A DNA stretch of 64,000 nucleotides. It comes from Odiellus spinosus (Eukaryota; Arthropoda; Arachnida; Opiliones; Phalangiidae). The stretch spans positions 13,704,501 through 13,768,500 of the forward strand of contig OY987226.1 of NCBI GenBank assembly GCA_963920705.1. Reading direction: 5' to 3'. Every line of letters starts with the position of its first letter. The stretch's first letter is position 1. Below the pieces are notes generated by a model. The model ran no database searches. It saw only the letters and a list, made by a program, of their open reading frames with translations, and had not been told where the DNA came from. Positions 1-11,583 of the stretch are shown in pieces. The translations under genes and the position numbers were made by a program.

Positions 1-123
1 TAACTTACAAAAGCACGTGCCCGTGTCTACCTATTCTTTGTACATAGCAGCAACGCATGATGTTTTGTTAGTTATTACAGTTTGCCGTTTGAGGACGCTT
101 ATGAACGCAAGTTTTTTTATTCT

Positions 124-157
<34 letters not shown>

Positions 158-416
158 ATTTGTTCATTATTAATAATTCTAGTTGACGGCAAATAAAATC
201 CACTAGAATTTACTGTGGGTTAAATAATAGCTAAGGATTTAGGAACCATAGTATTCGAAAATTTTTGGTTTCCAGAAATTTCGAAGATGGCGATTGTAAT
301 TTTTTTACTTATTTTTTTAAATAATATTTATTTCGAAAATTAAATTGCTTGCGACCACAGCTAGGTAAAGCCTTATATAAATAATTTATTAACGATCTTT
401 ACCAAAGTAGTAATTA
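1..416. other. AT-rich flank, no gene seen
   Basis: Unique AT-rich sequence with a poly-T run at about 128-153. No exon, RNA gene or inverted repeat was recognised before the tandem unit begins at 417. Confidence 0.5.
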
Positions 417-683
417 GGATAAACACGTTCGTGTTTATCCCTTTATCTGAACTCGAATTTCATCAGAAACCGTAATGTCTTTTCCAATGGACCCGCGGCG
501 CTTGATAACTGAAAGCGTCGTCGTCGTCGTCGTCGTCGTTTCCCTCTTCCCACCGTCCACTGAATTCGAATTAATACAGACAAAGGTACTTTTGAAAAAA
601 ATTGATAAGACTTCGATCAGGTACAAGAGTATCTCTAGTTAAACACAGATTTCAATAATGAAATGTTGATTAAGTATACGAAG

Positions 684-1086
684 TAATAGAAAGTAAGGTA
701 CCTGAATGGGTTACAAAAGGGTGAAATCTTAAGCTTAGCCGAGCTTTACTAATTGCTTCAAAATGAATAAACAAAAATTTTATTTCTTAAACAGTAGAAT
801 GATAAGGAATATCCATCGAATTCGAGTTAATAGAAAGTAAGGCGCCTGAATGGGTTACAAAAGGGTGAAATCATAAGCTTAGCCGAGCTTTATTAATTGC
901 TTCAAAATGGTAAACAAAATTTTATTTCTTAAACAGTAGAATGATAATGAATATCCATCGAATTCGAGTTAATAGAGAGACAGATGCCTGTATGGGTGAC
1001 GAAAAGGGTAAAACATATAACTAGCCGAGCTTTATTAATTGGCTTTAAATTGATAAACAAAAATTGATTTTATTAAACAGTTGATA
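684..1086 (+). repeat. Three ~143-bp subrepeats (copy A)
   Basis: Copies begin at 684, 828 and 970 with TAATAGAAAGTAAGG or a diverged form. They share CCTGAATGGGTTACAAAAGG, AGCCGAGCTTTA and TAAACAG. The third is the most diverged. The same three lie at about 3074-3476 in copy B. Confidence 0.85.
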
Positions 1087-1185
1087 AGTTTTTTTTAATG
1101 GCATTTTTTATCGTTAACGGAAAATTGCATTTATTGGGTTCTTTTACTAGGGTAGCCCTCTTCAGCCGTCTAATTTTGACTATTA

Positions 1186-1579
1186 TGTCATATCATGAGT
1201 ATCCCATTATATTCACCCTAATTCACCGTAATTAAAAAGTTGGAATGATTTTCTTATCATTTGATTTTTTAACTTTAATAATATATCTCTTCTCGGCCTA
1301 TATAAACGAGATTTGCATATTCAGTACTCACAGATTCACTGTACCAATGCGTGGTTTACGTTAGCGTTTAAAATTGTGGCGAGCCCTCTCGTTTGTGCAA
1401 TGGTGACGTCTTCGATTGTTTAGGCAATCGTTTCTCACCTATATTTCGGTGATAAGAGACTCATTTCTCACGATCTTTTGGGTAGAGTACTCGAATAAAC
1501 CGAAGCGATTGAATGTAAATCGCCTTACCTAGAAATGTGGCCAATATAATATAGTAAGTCACTGTAAAAACATTTCACA
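1186..1579 (+). mobile_element. Possible solo-LTR-like module (copy A)
   Basis: TATATAAAC at 1299-1307, an initiator-like TCAGT at 1321, and AATAAA at 1494-1499 followed by a small hairpin give the U3-R-U5 order of an LTR. A start TGTCATATCATG at 1186 and an end TTTCACA at 1579 are possible edges. No target-site duplication or internal retroelement coding region was found, so this may instead be an ordinary promoter plus poly(A) signal. If an LTR, it is an isolated fossil. Confidence 0.22.
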
Positions 1580-1997
1580 ATGAGAGTTCTAGGGATTAAA
1601 TATCACTCGAGTTGGACTTCATATCCTGCCAAGTGCTCGGTTACACATGAAATTTATAGTTTAACGTTTTCAATCTCTACTTTATTTTTTAAAATACTCG
1701 AGTTTTGCGACTAGGATGTGCTTTAGATCCACATTACAACTACGTAATAACGTTGCTATTAAGTAGTTGACCAATTATTGAAGTCTGTATCTAAATCACG
1801 TCTAACTCAATTATAATAAAAAATAAAGATTTAGAATTTTAAATAGGATATACGAAACGGAAATTGATGTCGGCGAGTTAAATAAACGGCCACATACTTC
1901 TGGTCTCCAGAATTATGTTCTCATGCTGCTTTAAAGAATTGTTTCGCTTTCCATGCTCATTTTTTGTCGATGCGATTCAATATTATAAATTTAATCT

Positions 1998-2455
1998 CTA
2001 GCTCGGTCTAGCCCGTCCCTCTTGTAATATTTTAGGTAAGGCTAGGTTAGTTAATCCCTCGACCTCCCCCGTCCATCTGGTAATCTTTAAGGTGAGGTTA
2101 GGCTAGTTAATCCCTCTAATTAGCCAATCCTTCCAACTAGTTAATCCTTAGCTCGGGCTATTTGTAATATTTTAGGTAAGGCTAGGTTAGGTTAGTTAAT
2201 TCCTCGAATTAGCCCATCGTTCCAACTAGTTAATCCCTCGGGTTACCCATTAAATCAAGTAATCTTTAAGGTTAAATTAGGTTAATTAAACCCTGGAAAT
2301 AGCCCATCCCTCCAACTAGGTAATCCCTATAACTCGGGCTAACCCGTTCCTCTTGTAGTATTTTAGGTAAGATTAGTTTAGGTTAGTTAATCAATTGAAC
2401 TAGCCCATCCCTGTTTTACAACTTAGGTAAGGTTAGGTTAGTTAATCTCTGCCTT
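1998..2455 (+). repeat. Degenerate TTAGG-like subrepeats (copy A)
   Basis: About six diverged units of 65-85 bp, each with a core like TTTAGGTAAGGTTAGGTTAG, then TTAATC and a CCCATCCCTCCAACTAG-type segment. The GGTTAGGTTAG cores resemble the arthropod telomere repeat but are short and scattered. Confidence 0.75.
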
Positions 2456-3073
2456 TCGAGATTTGTACCAGGGTCTCAATTACGAATAGATTGAAGCCTC
2501 AATTAAACGCTTTAATTTTTATTCAGCATTAGTAAGAATTAAAGTTCAATAAACCTATAAAGCAAAATAGTGAAATGTGGAAAAGGTGTATATTTTTGGA
2601 GAAAAAAGGACAGAAATTATACAAAAAAGAGGTTGCTTCGCACCCTTAAAAAAACTCTTTATCTAACTCGAATCAAACCCGTGAAGGGACAGAAATTATT
2701 TGTTAGAGAAAGAGCAATTTCATATCTTTAAAATTATAGTTAGTAGATTTAGTCTACTACTTCAAAGATTTTATTACTATTAGGATAAACACGTTCGTGT
2801 TTATTAGGATAAACACGTTCGTGTTTATCCCTTTATCTAAACTCGAATTTCATCAGAAACCGTAATGTCTTTTCCAATGGACCCGCGGCGCTTGATAACT
2901 GAAAGCGTCGTCGTCGTCGTCGTCGTCGTTTCCCTCTTCCCACCGTCCACTGAATTCGAATTAATACAGACAAAGGTACTTTTGAAAAAATTTGATAAAA
3001 CTTCGATCAGGTACAAGAGTATCTCTAGTTAAACACAGATTTCAATAATGAAATGGTGATTAAGTATATGAAG

Positions 3074-3476
3074 TAATAGAAAGTAAGGTACCTGAATGGG
3101 TTACAAAAGGGTGAAATCTTAAGCTTAGCCGAGCTTTACTAATTGCTTCAAAATGAATAAACAAAAATTTTATTTCTTAAACAGTAGAATGATAAGGAAT
3201 ATCCATCGAATTCGAGTTAATAGAAAGTAAGGTGCCTGAATGGGTTACAAAAGGGTGAAATCATAAGCTTAGCCGAGCTTTATTAATTGCTTCAAAATGG
3301 TAAACAAAATTTTATTTCTTAAACAGTAGAATGATAATGAATATCCATCGAATTCGAGTTAATAGAGAGACAGATGCCTGTATGGGTGACGAAAAGGGTA
3401 AAACATATAACTAGCCGAGCTTTATTAATTGGCTTTAAATTGATAAACAAAAATTGATTTTATTAAACAGTTGATA
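3074..3476 (+). repeat. Three ~143-bp subrepeats (copy B)
   Basis: Same triplicate as 684-1086, offset by 2390 bases. The triplication therefore predates the 2.39-kb duplication. Confidence 0.85.
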
Positions 3477-3575
3477 AGTTTTTTTTAATGGCATTTTTTA
3501 TCGTTAACGGAAAATTGCATTTATTGGGTTCTTTTACTAGGGTAGCCCTCTTCAGCCGTCTAATTTTGACTATTA

Positions 3576-3969
3576 TGTCATATCATGAGTATCCCATTAT
3601 ATTCACCCTAATTCACCGTAATTAAAAAGTTGGAATGATTTTCTTATCATTTGATTTTTTAACTTTAAAAATATATCTCTTCTCGGCCTATATAAACGAG
3701 ATTTGCATATTAAGTACTCACAGATGCACTGTACCAATGCGTGGTTTACGTTAGCTTTTAAAATTGTGGCGAGCCCTCTCGTTTGTGCAATGGTGACGTC
3801 TTCGATTGTTTAGGCAATCGTTTCTCACCTATGTTTCGGTGATAAGAGACTCATTTCTCACGATCTTTTGGGTAGAGTACTCGAATAAACCGAGGCGATT
3901 GAATGTAAATCGCCTTACCTAGAAATGTGGCCAATATAATATAGTAAGTCACTGTAAAAACATTTCACA
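3576..3969 (+). mobile_element. Possible solo-LTR-like module (copy B)
   Basis: Duplicate of the module at 1186-1579, carried along in the tandem duplication: TATA-like box at about 3689-3697, AATAAA at 3884-3889, then the stem AGGCGATT / AATCGCCT at 3893-3915. Same uncertainty about whether it is an LTR fossil. Confidence 0.22.
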
Positions 3970-4387
3970 ATGAGAGTTCTAGGGATTAAATATCACTCGA
4001 GTTGGACTTCATATCCTGCCAAGTGCTCGATTACACATGAAATTTATAGTTTAACGTTTTCAATCTCTACTTTATTTTTTTAAATACTTGAGTTTTGCGA
4101 CTAGGATGTGCTTTAGATCCAATAGCTTCGTCATTACAACTACGTAATAACGTTGCTATTAAGTAGTTGACCAATTATTGAAGTCTGTATCTAAATCACG
4201 TCTAACTCAATTATAATAAAAAATAAAGATTTAGAATTTTAAATATTATATACGAAACGGAAATTGATGTCGGCGAGTTAAATAAACGGCCACATACTTC
4301 TGGTCTCCAGAATTATGTTCTCATGCTGCTTTAAAGAATTGTTTCGCTTTCCATGCTCATTTTTTGTCGATGCGATTCAATATTATA

Positions 4388-4855
4388 AATTTAATCTCTA
4401 GCTCGGTCTAGCCCGTCCCTCTTGTAATATTTTAGGTAAGGCTAGGTTAGTTAATCCCTCGACCTCCCCCGTCCATCTGGTAATCTTTAAGGTGAGGTTA
4501 GGTTAGTTAATCCCTCTAATTAGCCAATCCCTCCAACTAGTTAATCCTTAGCTCGGGCTATTTGTAATATTTTAGGTAAGGCTAGGTTAGGTTAGTTAAT
4601 TCCTCGAATTAGCCCATCGTTCCAACTAGTTAATCCCTCGGGTTACCCATTCCATCAAGTAATCTTTAAGGTTAAATTAGGTTAATTAAACCCTGGAAAT
4701 AGCCCATCCCTCCAACTAGGTAATCCCTATAACTCCGGCTAACCCGTTCCTCTTGTAGTATTTTAGGTAAGATTAGTTTAGGTTAGTTAATCAATTGAAC
4801 TAGCCCATCCCTGTTTTACAACTTAGGTAAGGTTAGGTTAGTTAATCTCTGCCTT
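4388..4855 (+). repeat. Degenerate TTAGG-like subrepeats (copy B)
   Basis: Second copy of the 1998-2455 block inside tandem unit B, with very few base differences. Confidence 0.75.
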
Positions 4856-5016
4856 TCGAGATTTGTACCAGGGTCTCAATTACGAATAGATTGAAGCCTC
4901 AATTAAACGCTTTAATTTTTATTCAGCATTAGTAAGAATTAAAGTTCAATAAACCTATAAAGCAAAATAGTGAAATGTGGAAAAGGTGTATATTTTTGGA
5001 GAAAAAAGGACAGAAA

Positions 5017-5521
5017 TTATACAAAAAAGAGGTTGCTTCGCACCCTTAAAAAAACTCTTTATCTAACTCGAATCAAACCCGTGAAGGGACAGAAATTATT
5101 TGTTAGAGAAAGAGCAATTTCATATCTTTAAAATTATAGTTAGTAGATTTAGTCTACTACTTCAAAGATTTTATTACTATTATATATTTTCCAAAAAACG
5201 GATAAAGACGACCTAGTTAACCATCCTCTCCCATTGATGTTTATTTTAAATTCTATCAGTATCACTAATAAAATTAGCTAAAGATGGAGTTCCTTTAATG
5301 TATATATATTTATCATTAGTCCTAGGTCGTCTTTATCCGTTTTTTGGAAAATATGTAATAGTAATAAAATCTTTGAAGTAGTAGACTAAATCTACTAACT
5401 ATAATTTTAAAGATATGAAATTGCTCTTTCTCTAACAAATAATTTCTGTCCCTTCACGGGTTTGATTCGAGTTAGATAAAGAGTTTTTTTAAGGGTGCGA
5501 AGCAACCTCTTTTTTGTATAA
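5017..5521. repeat. Large palindrome, 200-bp arms, 105-bp spacer
   Basis: The left arm (5017-5216) includes the last part of tandem copy B. The right arm (5322-5521) is its reverse complement, running from CTAGGTCGTCTTTATCCG to CTCTTTTTTGTATAAT with very few mismatches. The spacer 5217-5321 is unique. The right arm is in effect a truncated, inverted third copy of the unit's end. Confidence 0.92.
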
Positions 5522-6644
5522 TCAAATTTTATTTGGATAACTTCCTAAATCGGAGACAGCGTCTAAAGCATAAATTTTAGTTAAATTAGTTTTTAAATAT
5601 ATTTTGGATTTGTTGAAAAATAGGTATCGAAAATTTTCGTATTCGATAGTACTGTCGCTTTGATACGAATATAGTTCTTAGGCTTTCTATTATCCGATCT
5701 CTTTTCTCTTTCTTTCGTGTCGAATCTAGTTGGAGTCCAGTTGAATGTTCAGTAGATAGCAAACCTAATCTTCCCCTATCTTTCTACAATAAATCAAAGA
5801 GTGGATTTCCTATATTGTACAGCTTTGTTAGTAGAGAAAACTGAAATTATTTCTAAATGGCTGGTTTTCTCTTCGGCTTTCTGATTCGGCTCAGTTTGAT
5901 TTTTCAACGAGGACAAACCTTACTCCCCTTGTTTTCTCACTTTTCTATTAGAGATGTACGTGGTATAGAAGCTGCTAGATAGTTAGGAAGCGTAGGGTCA
6001 TATATTTGTAGATAGTGATAGTTGCGAGTGATTTTTGACTAGATATAGTGGTTCTTTTTTTCAGTGGTCCCTTTTTCGTATTGGATCGAATTAATGTTGG
6101 TAACCGGGACTAAGTACTCCCACGTTTCTACGCCTTTGCCGCTTGTGATGATCCGATGTCTTAAGTTCCATCGTCCTTCGTCCTTTTCAACGATAGTAAA
6201 GCTCGTTCACACTGTTAGTTTTTACCGCAACTTTTATGTATAAGAGAAGCAGGCGGTTTCACTACGGATAGCTTGACGTTCATATATAGCTCTTTGTATC
6301 GGGTCAAACGGTATCAAGCCGCTTATTCGAATCTGCCTCGGGTAAAGAGGACATCTCTATATGACCACGTCGAAAATTGAGATTTCGTATCCCGCATAGT
6401 TGTAATTGTATTCCATACTATGATATAGAAAATTACACTGGGAATGCCTAAGTCAAGAGAAAAGCCTTTCTCCGAAGAAATTCCTTGAGGGCGGAGAAAA
6501 ACTACTCATTCCACCGTAGTAGAGATTGTAAAAGGAGTAGACGGTTGAACCTTATAGGTGGTTTCTACGTCCGGTGATTTGTATTAGAACCTAGATTTTG
6601 GTTTAAAATACGATTTCCGTCGCTCTGTTCATTTTAAACAGAGT
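5522..6644. other. Unique AT-rich DNA, no gene seen
   Basis: No open frame of note, no splice-bounded exon and no obvious repeat was recognised. Confidence 0.45.
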
Positions 6645-6925
6645 TCATAGAAACCTGGAAAACCTGGAAATCTCGGGGAAATAAATTAAAGACTAAAAAT
6701 TCGGTGAAATTTAAAAATATTAGTTTTTTGGAAATTCAGGGAAATTTGAGGTTTGGCCATACTTAAGAATGGGTTGTTACATCAAATAAACTTATAACCA
6801 CTGCCGTGTTTCCCAATGTTATTACTCCATTGTATTGAGAGAAGTGTGTATATAGTTTGGTCTTGGACCTGGTAATTTCAGGGAAATATTTGTGTAAAAA
6901 CATGGAAATTTCAGGGAAATCGGTT
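6645..6925 (+). repeat. CAGGGAAAT dispersed repeat, locus 1
   Basis: Repeated fragments of the type AAACCTGGAAAA, TTCAGGGAAAT and GGAAATTTCAGGGAAATC, spaced irregularly. The same theme recurs at 21040-21130, 21985-22640, 24955-25165 and 59260-59310. Confidence 0.6.
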
Positions 6926-7689
6926 ACTCAAAAGTAAAGCCAGGCTTTTTGCAATGCAGATTTCTATTTTACTCGCAATCGACTTGCAAAAATATTGCTC
7001 TATTCCGAAATAGAGCGATTTTTAGCTCGAGAAAAAAAAATTAAATTTATTTTGTTACCAATTTAACCTTATTTTTCTGTAGATATTGAAATATTTTTAT
7101 ATTTCGAACATCTATATTCTAAAAACCAAACAATTTTTACTATCTTCTCACGTTCTCTTTTGTTTCATAAATTATTTCCTGGTATATAAGATTTCGTCTA
7201 TTTAACTCTTAAATCTCTTTCGTATCATCTTTCATCCACCCACGCGCGTACGTACAACACATATCAGACCCGCAGTAAGAAAGTTCTCTATGCGCGATCG
7301 ATTCCTTCCCGCCTAAATTCTGTCCCCGGCAGAACGAACGCCGACTCGGAGCTCTAGTGCCTAAATTACCGAGATCGAACAACCCCTCCCCTCACACTCA
7401 CACACCCATCTCTAATCCTCCTTACCCGTATAATATATTGCTTCTATCACTCAGTATTTCTTCATTACGTGTGATATATCCGTGTTAATACGTAGTTATA
7501 TTACGCATATATTTATATATATAAAGGGGGAATAGAAACAAATTAAATCAATAGATGAATTTATTTTAGACTTGTTTTACGTCTAAGCAAAGAATATTTT
7601 TTAATTTTTAAATGAACAAATAAGGATTTGTTTTTTAAATTGGTTTTGAATCACAATTTAATAATTTAATATTTTTGATCTGGATTTAG
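6926..7689. other. No gene seen
   Basis: Unique AT-rich sequence with a somewhat GC-richer patch at 7240-7390 that is interrupted by stops in the frames examined. No splice-bounded exon was found. Confidence 0.4.
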
Positions 7690-8225
7690 TTTTAAATAAT
7701 GATTTAATATTAATTTAATCTTTTTGATTGGGATTTAATATTTTATTGATCGGGACTCTATCTTATTATGATCGGGATTTAATTTTTTTTTTGATCGGGA
7801 TTTAATCTTTTTTATGATCGGGATTTAATCTTTTTTATGATCGGGATTTAATCTTTTTTATGATCGTGATTTAATATTTTTATGATCGTGATTTAATCCT
7901 TTTTATGATCGTCATTTAATCCTTTTATGATCGGGATTTAATCTTTTTTTTGATCGGGATTTAATCTTTTTTATGATCGGGATTTAATCTTTTTTATGAT
8001 CGGGATTTAATCTTTTTTATGATCGGGATTTAATCTTTTTTATGATCGTGGTTTAATATTTTTATGATCGTGATTTAATCCTTTTTATGATCGTCATTTA
8101 ATCCTTTTATGATCGTGATTTAATCTTTTTATGATCGTGATTTAATCTTTTTAATGATCGTGATTTAATCCTTTTTATGATCGTGATTTAATCTTTTTTA
8201 TGATCGTGATTTAATCTTTGTTTGA
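7690..8225 (+). repeat. 22-23 bp minisatellite with higher-order structure
   Basis: The unit is TTTTTATGATCGGGATTTAATC with GGG/GTG/GTC variants. The variant order CGTGATTTAATATTT, CGTGATTTAATCC, CGTCATTTAATCC occurs at 7863 and again at 8045, a higher-order period of 182 bp (eight units). The start is degenerate; the clean array is about 7740-8225. Confidence 0.92.
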
Positions 8226-8639
8226 TCCCAACCTTCCTGAGAGGTCATTCACTTCGATAGAATCGAATTTTAAAATGGATAAAATTTTAGCTTTTGCTTG
8301 AACTTTCGGATTGCGCTATTTCACTAAAATCGCTATTTTACGAAAGAGGAAAGCGCCTTAAAAAAGCTTTTTGAACATCTTGATTTAAAGCGAGCTTTTA
8401 GAAACTGAATGCTAATGAGAACACACCTTCTAGCTTTGAATACAAGCTCGCTGAAGAGAGAATTCGATCCATATGCAGCAGTTACCCGACAAACGCACGC
8501 GCCCTGTGCTAGATCTATATGTAGCTGAGGCTGCCTTTTCCGCTTTTTCCTCTTTGAGATTTTTTCCGTGTCTCGTTTTTCCTCTTCTTTGTCAAATGAA
8601 TCGCTTTTAGTTTCCACTTCCCTCTTATATAGGCTCTTA

Positions 8640-8751
8640 AGGCGAATGCACACAGACCAGTTTTCGCGCGTTTCACGCTCGTGCGCTCATATATATCTAT
8701 GGGCGCGCGAGCGTGAAACGCGTGAAAACAGGTTTGTGTGTCACTGCACCC
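8640..8751. mobile_element. MITE-like hairpin, family F11 short copy
   Basis: Terminal AGGCGAATGCACACAGACC on the left pairs with GGTTTGTGTGTCACTGC on the right. The inner arms TTTCACGCTCG and CGAGCGTGAAA are exact, so the element folds into a hairpin around a short ATATATATC loop. The left end matches the right end of the element at 27092-27321. Confidence 0.75.
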
Positions 8752-9267
8752 CTAACACGAGAATCGTGTCTACGACTCCGTAAGATACGCGACTAATTTC
8801 TGTTTGTTGTTCGCCGGGCCCGCTCTTCTTCCCTAGATCCCTTCCTTTTTGCATTCTTACAGGAACCCGACTCGATTCGGGCTTTGTCAAATTGATCTCG
8901 CGCCAAGCTCGCGAACTTAATCTTAAGAATTTTACAACCAGGTGAATAACTAAAGAAATCCGCTTTCCCAATTATTGAGGATAAATTTTCGCAATTGGCT
9001 AAAAATGGTCCAAATTTTAAAATTCCTTAAGACTTAACTAACTTGTAAGTAGACCAAATGATAAAAACAAGGAGAAACTTCTAACAATTTTAAAGACAGA
9101 TCAAATATACGTCTTACGATGTATGACGCACTTATTAATTGGACATATTTAACTTCATCTCTCTAAGCACTTTCAAACTCGTGGCAGACAGAACACCCTC
9201 TAGGTTTTCTAATGATTTTTTGAGACCTTGGGTTATTTAATATACCCCGAACTGTTCTGCTAATTTA
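8752..9267. other. No gene seen
   Basis: Mostly unique sequence. A TTGCATTCTTACAG acceptor-like string ends at about 8871, but the following frames close quickly and no donor follows. Confidence 0.4.
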
Positions 9268-9466
9268 GCCACGTTCATACTAGGCCTTGGTTCTGGAAAC
9301 AGTTTTATACCGATTCGGTTTCAAAAAACAATAGATGAAGCTACAATAAATCGATTTATAAAGATAACGCGCGAACACGTGACGCTTAAAATGATTCCTA
9401 GCGATTTAAATATCGGTTTGATTTTACCGTTTCAAATCGATTGAGAAATGCTAGTGCGAACGTAGC
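9268..9466. mobile_element. MITE, family F9 (199 bp)
   Basis: The left end GCCACGTTCATACTAG is inverted at the right end as CTAGTGCGAACGTAGC. TTTA flanks both sides (9264-9267 and 9467-9470), a likely target duplication of TTA or TTTA. Related ends occur at 34695-34812. Confidence 0.78.
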
Positions 9467-9966
9467 TTTATTGATCGCCTCATTTCTACATTTAACCGCG
9501 TATCAAACTAAATTCGCTTGGTTTTGAAAAAGACGCAAAATTGGGGAATTTTGGGGGTAAACCTATATAAGCTCGGTTAAAAAGCGTATCATTGTTTTAC
9601 CCCCGAAAAATGAATCAAAATTCCTACCCTTGAGCTCCCAAAATCAGCCTTGTCAATCTCGATTTAAAAACCTATAAAGAATGGCAGGGTTCCTCGAAAA
9701 AACCAAAAAAGAACCGTAAGGTTCATCTCAAACCTAATTTGCATTAGACATTTTCATATAACAAGCTTCACAAAAAATCGACTTCGCATCGTTCTATTCC
9801 ATGAAATGAACCTCTTGACGACTTGATGAAAAATAATAATCTCTATACTTCCCTCCTGTGTTAAATTATATTAAGAGTCCCCGCGAATATTGTATTTAAA
9901 GAGAAGATGAAATTTAATATAAAGTTACGTTTGCTTAATATACGCGAATTGTTTTCCAAAACTGTT
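9467..9966. other. No gene seen
   Basis: Unique AT-rich sequence up to the next transposon copy. No exon signals were recognised. Confidence 0.4.
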
Positions 9967-10300
9967 TTAAAGGGATAATGCAACCTAACAAGTGATTTTT
10001 TTTTATCGATTCCTTATCGTTTAGATATGCCTAATTCAACACTAAAAAAATGCAAATAAATATTAAACTAGAAATAAATTTAAAACTTACCAGGAAAATA
10101 GGCTTGATTGGATTCATGGAGATACTAAAATTCTTAAAATTGATGGGTCAGCGACCAATGACATTCGATTGGTCGCTGACCCATCAATACGAAGAAATTC
10201 AGGATCACCTGCCAGGATTGGCTGTCTTTTCACGGGGAAACTCATGATTAAAATAACTAGAATTCTCATTCCAATATTGTTTATCATTCTTAACGTTACC
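9967..10300. mobile_element. F1 foldback MITE, degenerate copy
   Basis: Starts TTAAAGGGATAATGCAACCT, then shares CGATTCCTTATCGTTTA, AATATTAAACTAGAAAT and GAAAATAGGCTT with other F1 copies. The centre is a perfect hairpin GGGTCAGCGACCAATG... / ...CATTGGTCGCTGACCC style (10145-10190, slightly interrupted). The right arm is diverged, so its end is approximate. Confidence 0.75.
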
Positions 10301-11583
10301 AAAAGTTCATAACTTATTCCAGAAAAGTATTTAACTTCACCAGTATCGAATAACGATATCATCAAAGTTTTACGTCATAACTGACAGAGCTCGAACCGGC
10401 GCTAGAGGGGGAAAAATTAAGATACCACTCGTTTTACACTATCATGACATTATCATGAAAGATATTTAATTTAGTTTACCATCCCTTTAAAAGATGATCC
10501 CAGTGAAGCTAATTAAGCCAAGGGGTATACTGTAGTCGTATATAAACCTACTTTTCAAAAAAAACTCCCCATTCTGTACAATATATCCGTTGTTAAATTA
10601 TTAATACGGTCTAAAGGCTGTCTAAAGTCTGTTTTTGATAATCGAAGTTCTACTCGCGTAGCTAGATTTTCCCCTAATAAATCTTAATTCACCATCTTCC
10701 TTCGAACAATACTGGCTTTAACCTCTGCGCAGCGACTCCCAACAATAAATGACCCTTTTTACCATCTGACCACCGAATAAAACCGAATGTAATACGAAAC
10801 TAAAATGAATGGAATTCTAAGCACCTTCCTACCTCTTTATATCTCGTCCCCCTTACATCGCTTCATTGTTTTTAATTTCCTTAACGAGAATATATTTTTC
10901 TAGAAGGTGTTCTCTCCTGGCCCCGCTTTTTTTCCATCGGATGGTTACCATAGAGACGGATTTTAGATATTCGTCCAGTTTTATTTAATGAAGGATAGAG
11001 TAGGGAATGAAGGAAAAACTGGTAGAATTTGTAAGTAGATATTACCGAACTATACTGAGCTTTAATTGTATTAACTTTATTCAAACGAATGGAATTATAT
11101 AAGAGAGACAACGGTAACGAAGACTAACGATCTAGGGATAAAGAGGCAAAGGAGTAAAAGGGGGGAAGAGAGGGGAAAGAAAGAGTTAAAAAGTAAAGGG
11201 GAGTAGAGAAGGATACGCCCACGCCAGCTAAACTCCGCCCTCTTAGAGTAAGCTTAACCTCGTGGTTAAGATTTTTCAAATTCTCCTTTTCCTTTATATT
11301 TGGCTTTCCCTCCAAGCTTAGTCGTATTTAGGTTAAGAAGTTGTATAATTCGGTTACAACCTCAGAATGACCGTAATTCCCACGAGGAAAGTGGTATTTG
11401 AATAATATTTTATGTTCTTTCCATGGATGGTTAGATATTAATAAAATCAACATAATTGTTTTGAAAACAGTTTAAAAATGATTTTATTATTAATTAATCG
11501 TTCCACAGTATATTTAATCACGGTTTAATTGGAATTTAATATTAATACGTCAATCAGATTAATCAAAATTTAAAAATAATTAT
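10301..11583. other. Unique AT-rich DNA, no gene seen
   Basis: Includes a purine-rich stretch (11120-11215). Short open frames here have biased, repetitive composition and no recognisable domain. Confidence 0.4.

Larger units (their letters stand above)
417..2806 (+). repeat. 2.39-kb tandem unit, copy A
   Basis: The unit starts with the perfect hairpin GGATAAACAC-GTTC-GTGTTTATCC (417-440) and ends at TTTTATTACTAT near 2780, followed by one extra copy of the hairpin before copy B starts at 2807. Contents in order: a (GTC)n tract at about 518-539, three diverged copies of a roughly 143-bp subrepeat (684-1086), a promoter/poly(A)-like module (1186-1579), unique AT-rich DNA, and TTAGG-like subrepeats (1998-2455). 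I counted only about two dozen base differences from copy B, so the duplication is recent. No long open frame is present. Confidence 0.93.
2807..5190 (+). repeat. 2.39-kb tandem unit, copy B
   Basis: Matches copy A at a constant offset of 2390 bases, shifting to 2400 after a small insertion near 4120-4131. It ends at TTTTATTACTAT (about 5180) and then runs into a palindrome instead of a third direct unit. The trinucleotide tract, the three 143-bp subrepeats, the promoter-like module and the TTAGG-like block are all kept. Confidence 0.93.

Noticed and set aside
417-440. Helitron-type terminal hairpin
   Set aside because: The hairpin is not followed by CTRR on either strand and lies at the start of a tandem unit, not at an element end.
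7740-8225. Regular short repeats that might suggest a CRISPR array
   Set aside because: Units are directly adjacent variants of one sequence with no unique spacers, and the genome is eukaryotic.
8333-8653. 106-codon minus-strand open frame rich in lysine and glutamate
   Set aside because: Its composition follows a purine-rich strand and it runs into an F11 hairpin; no domain seen.
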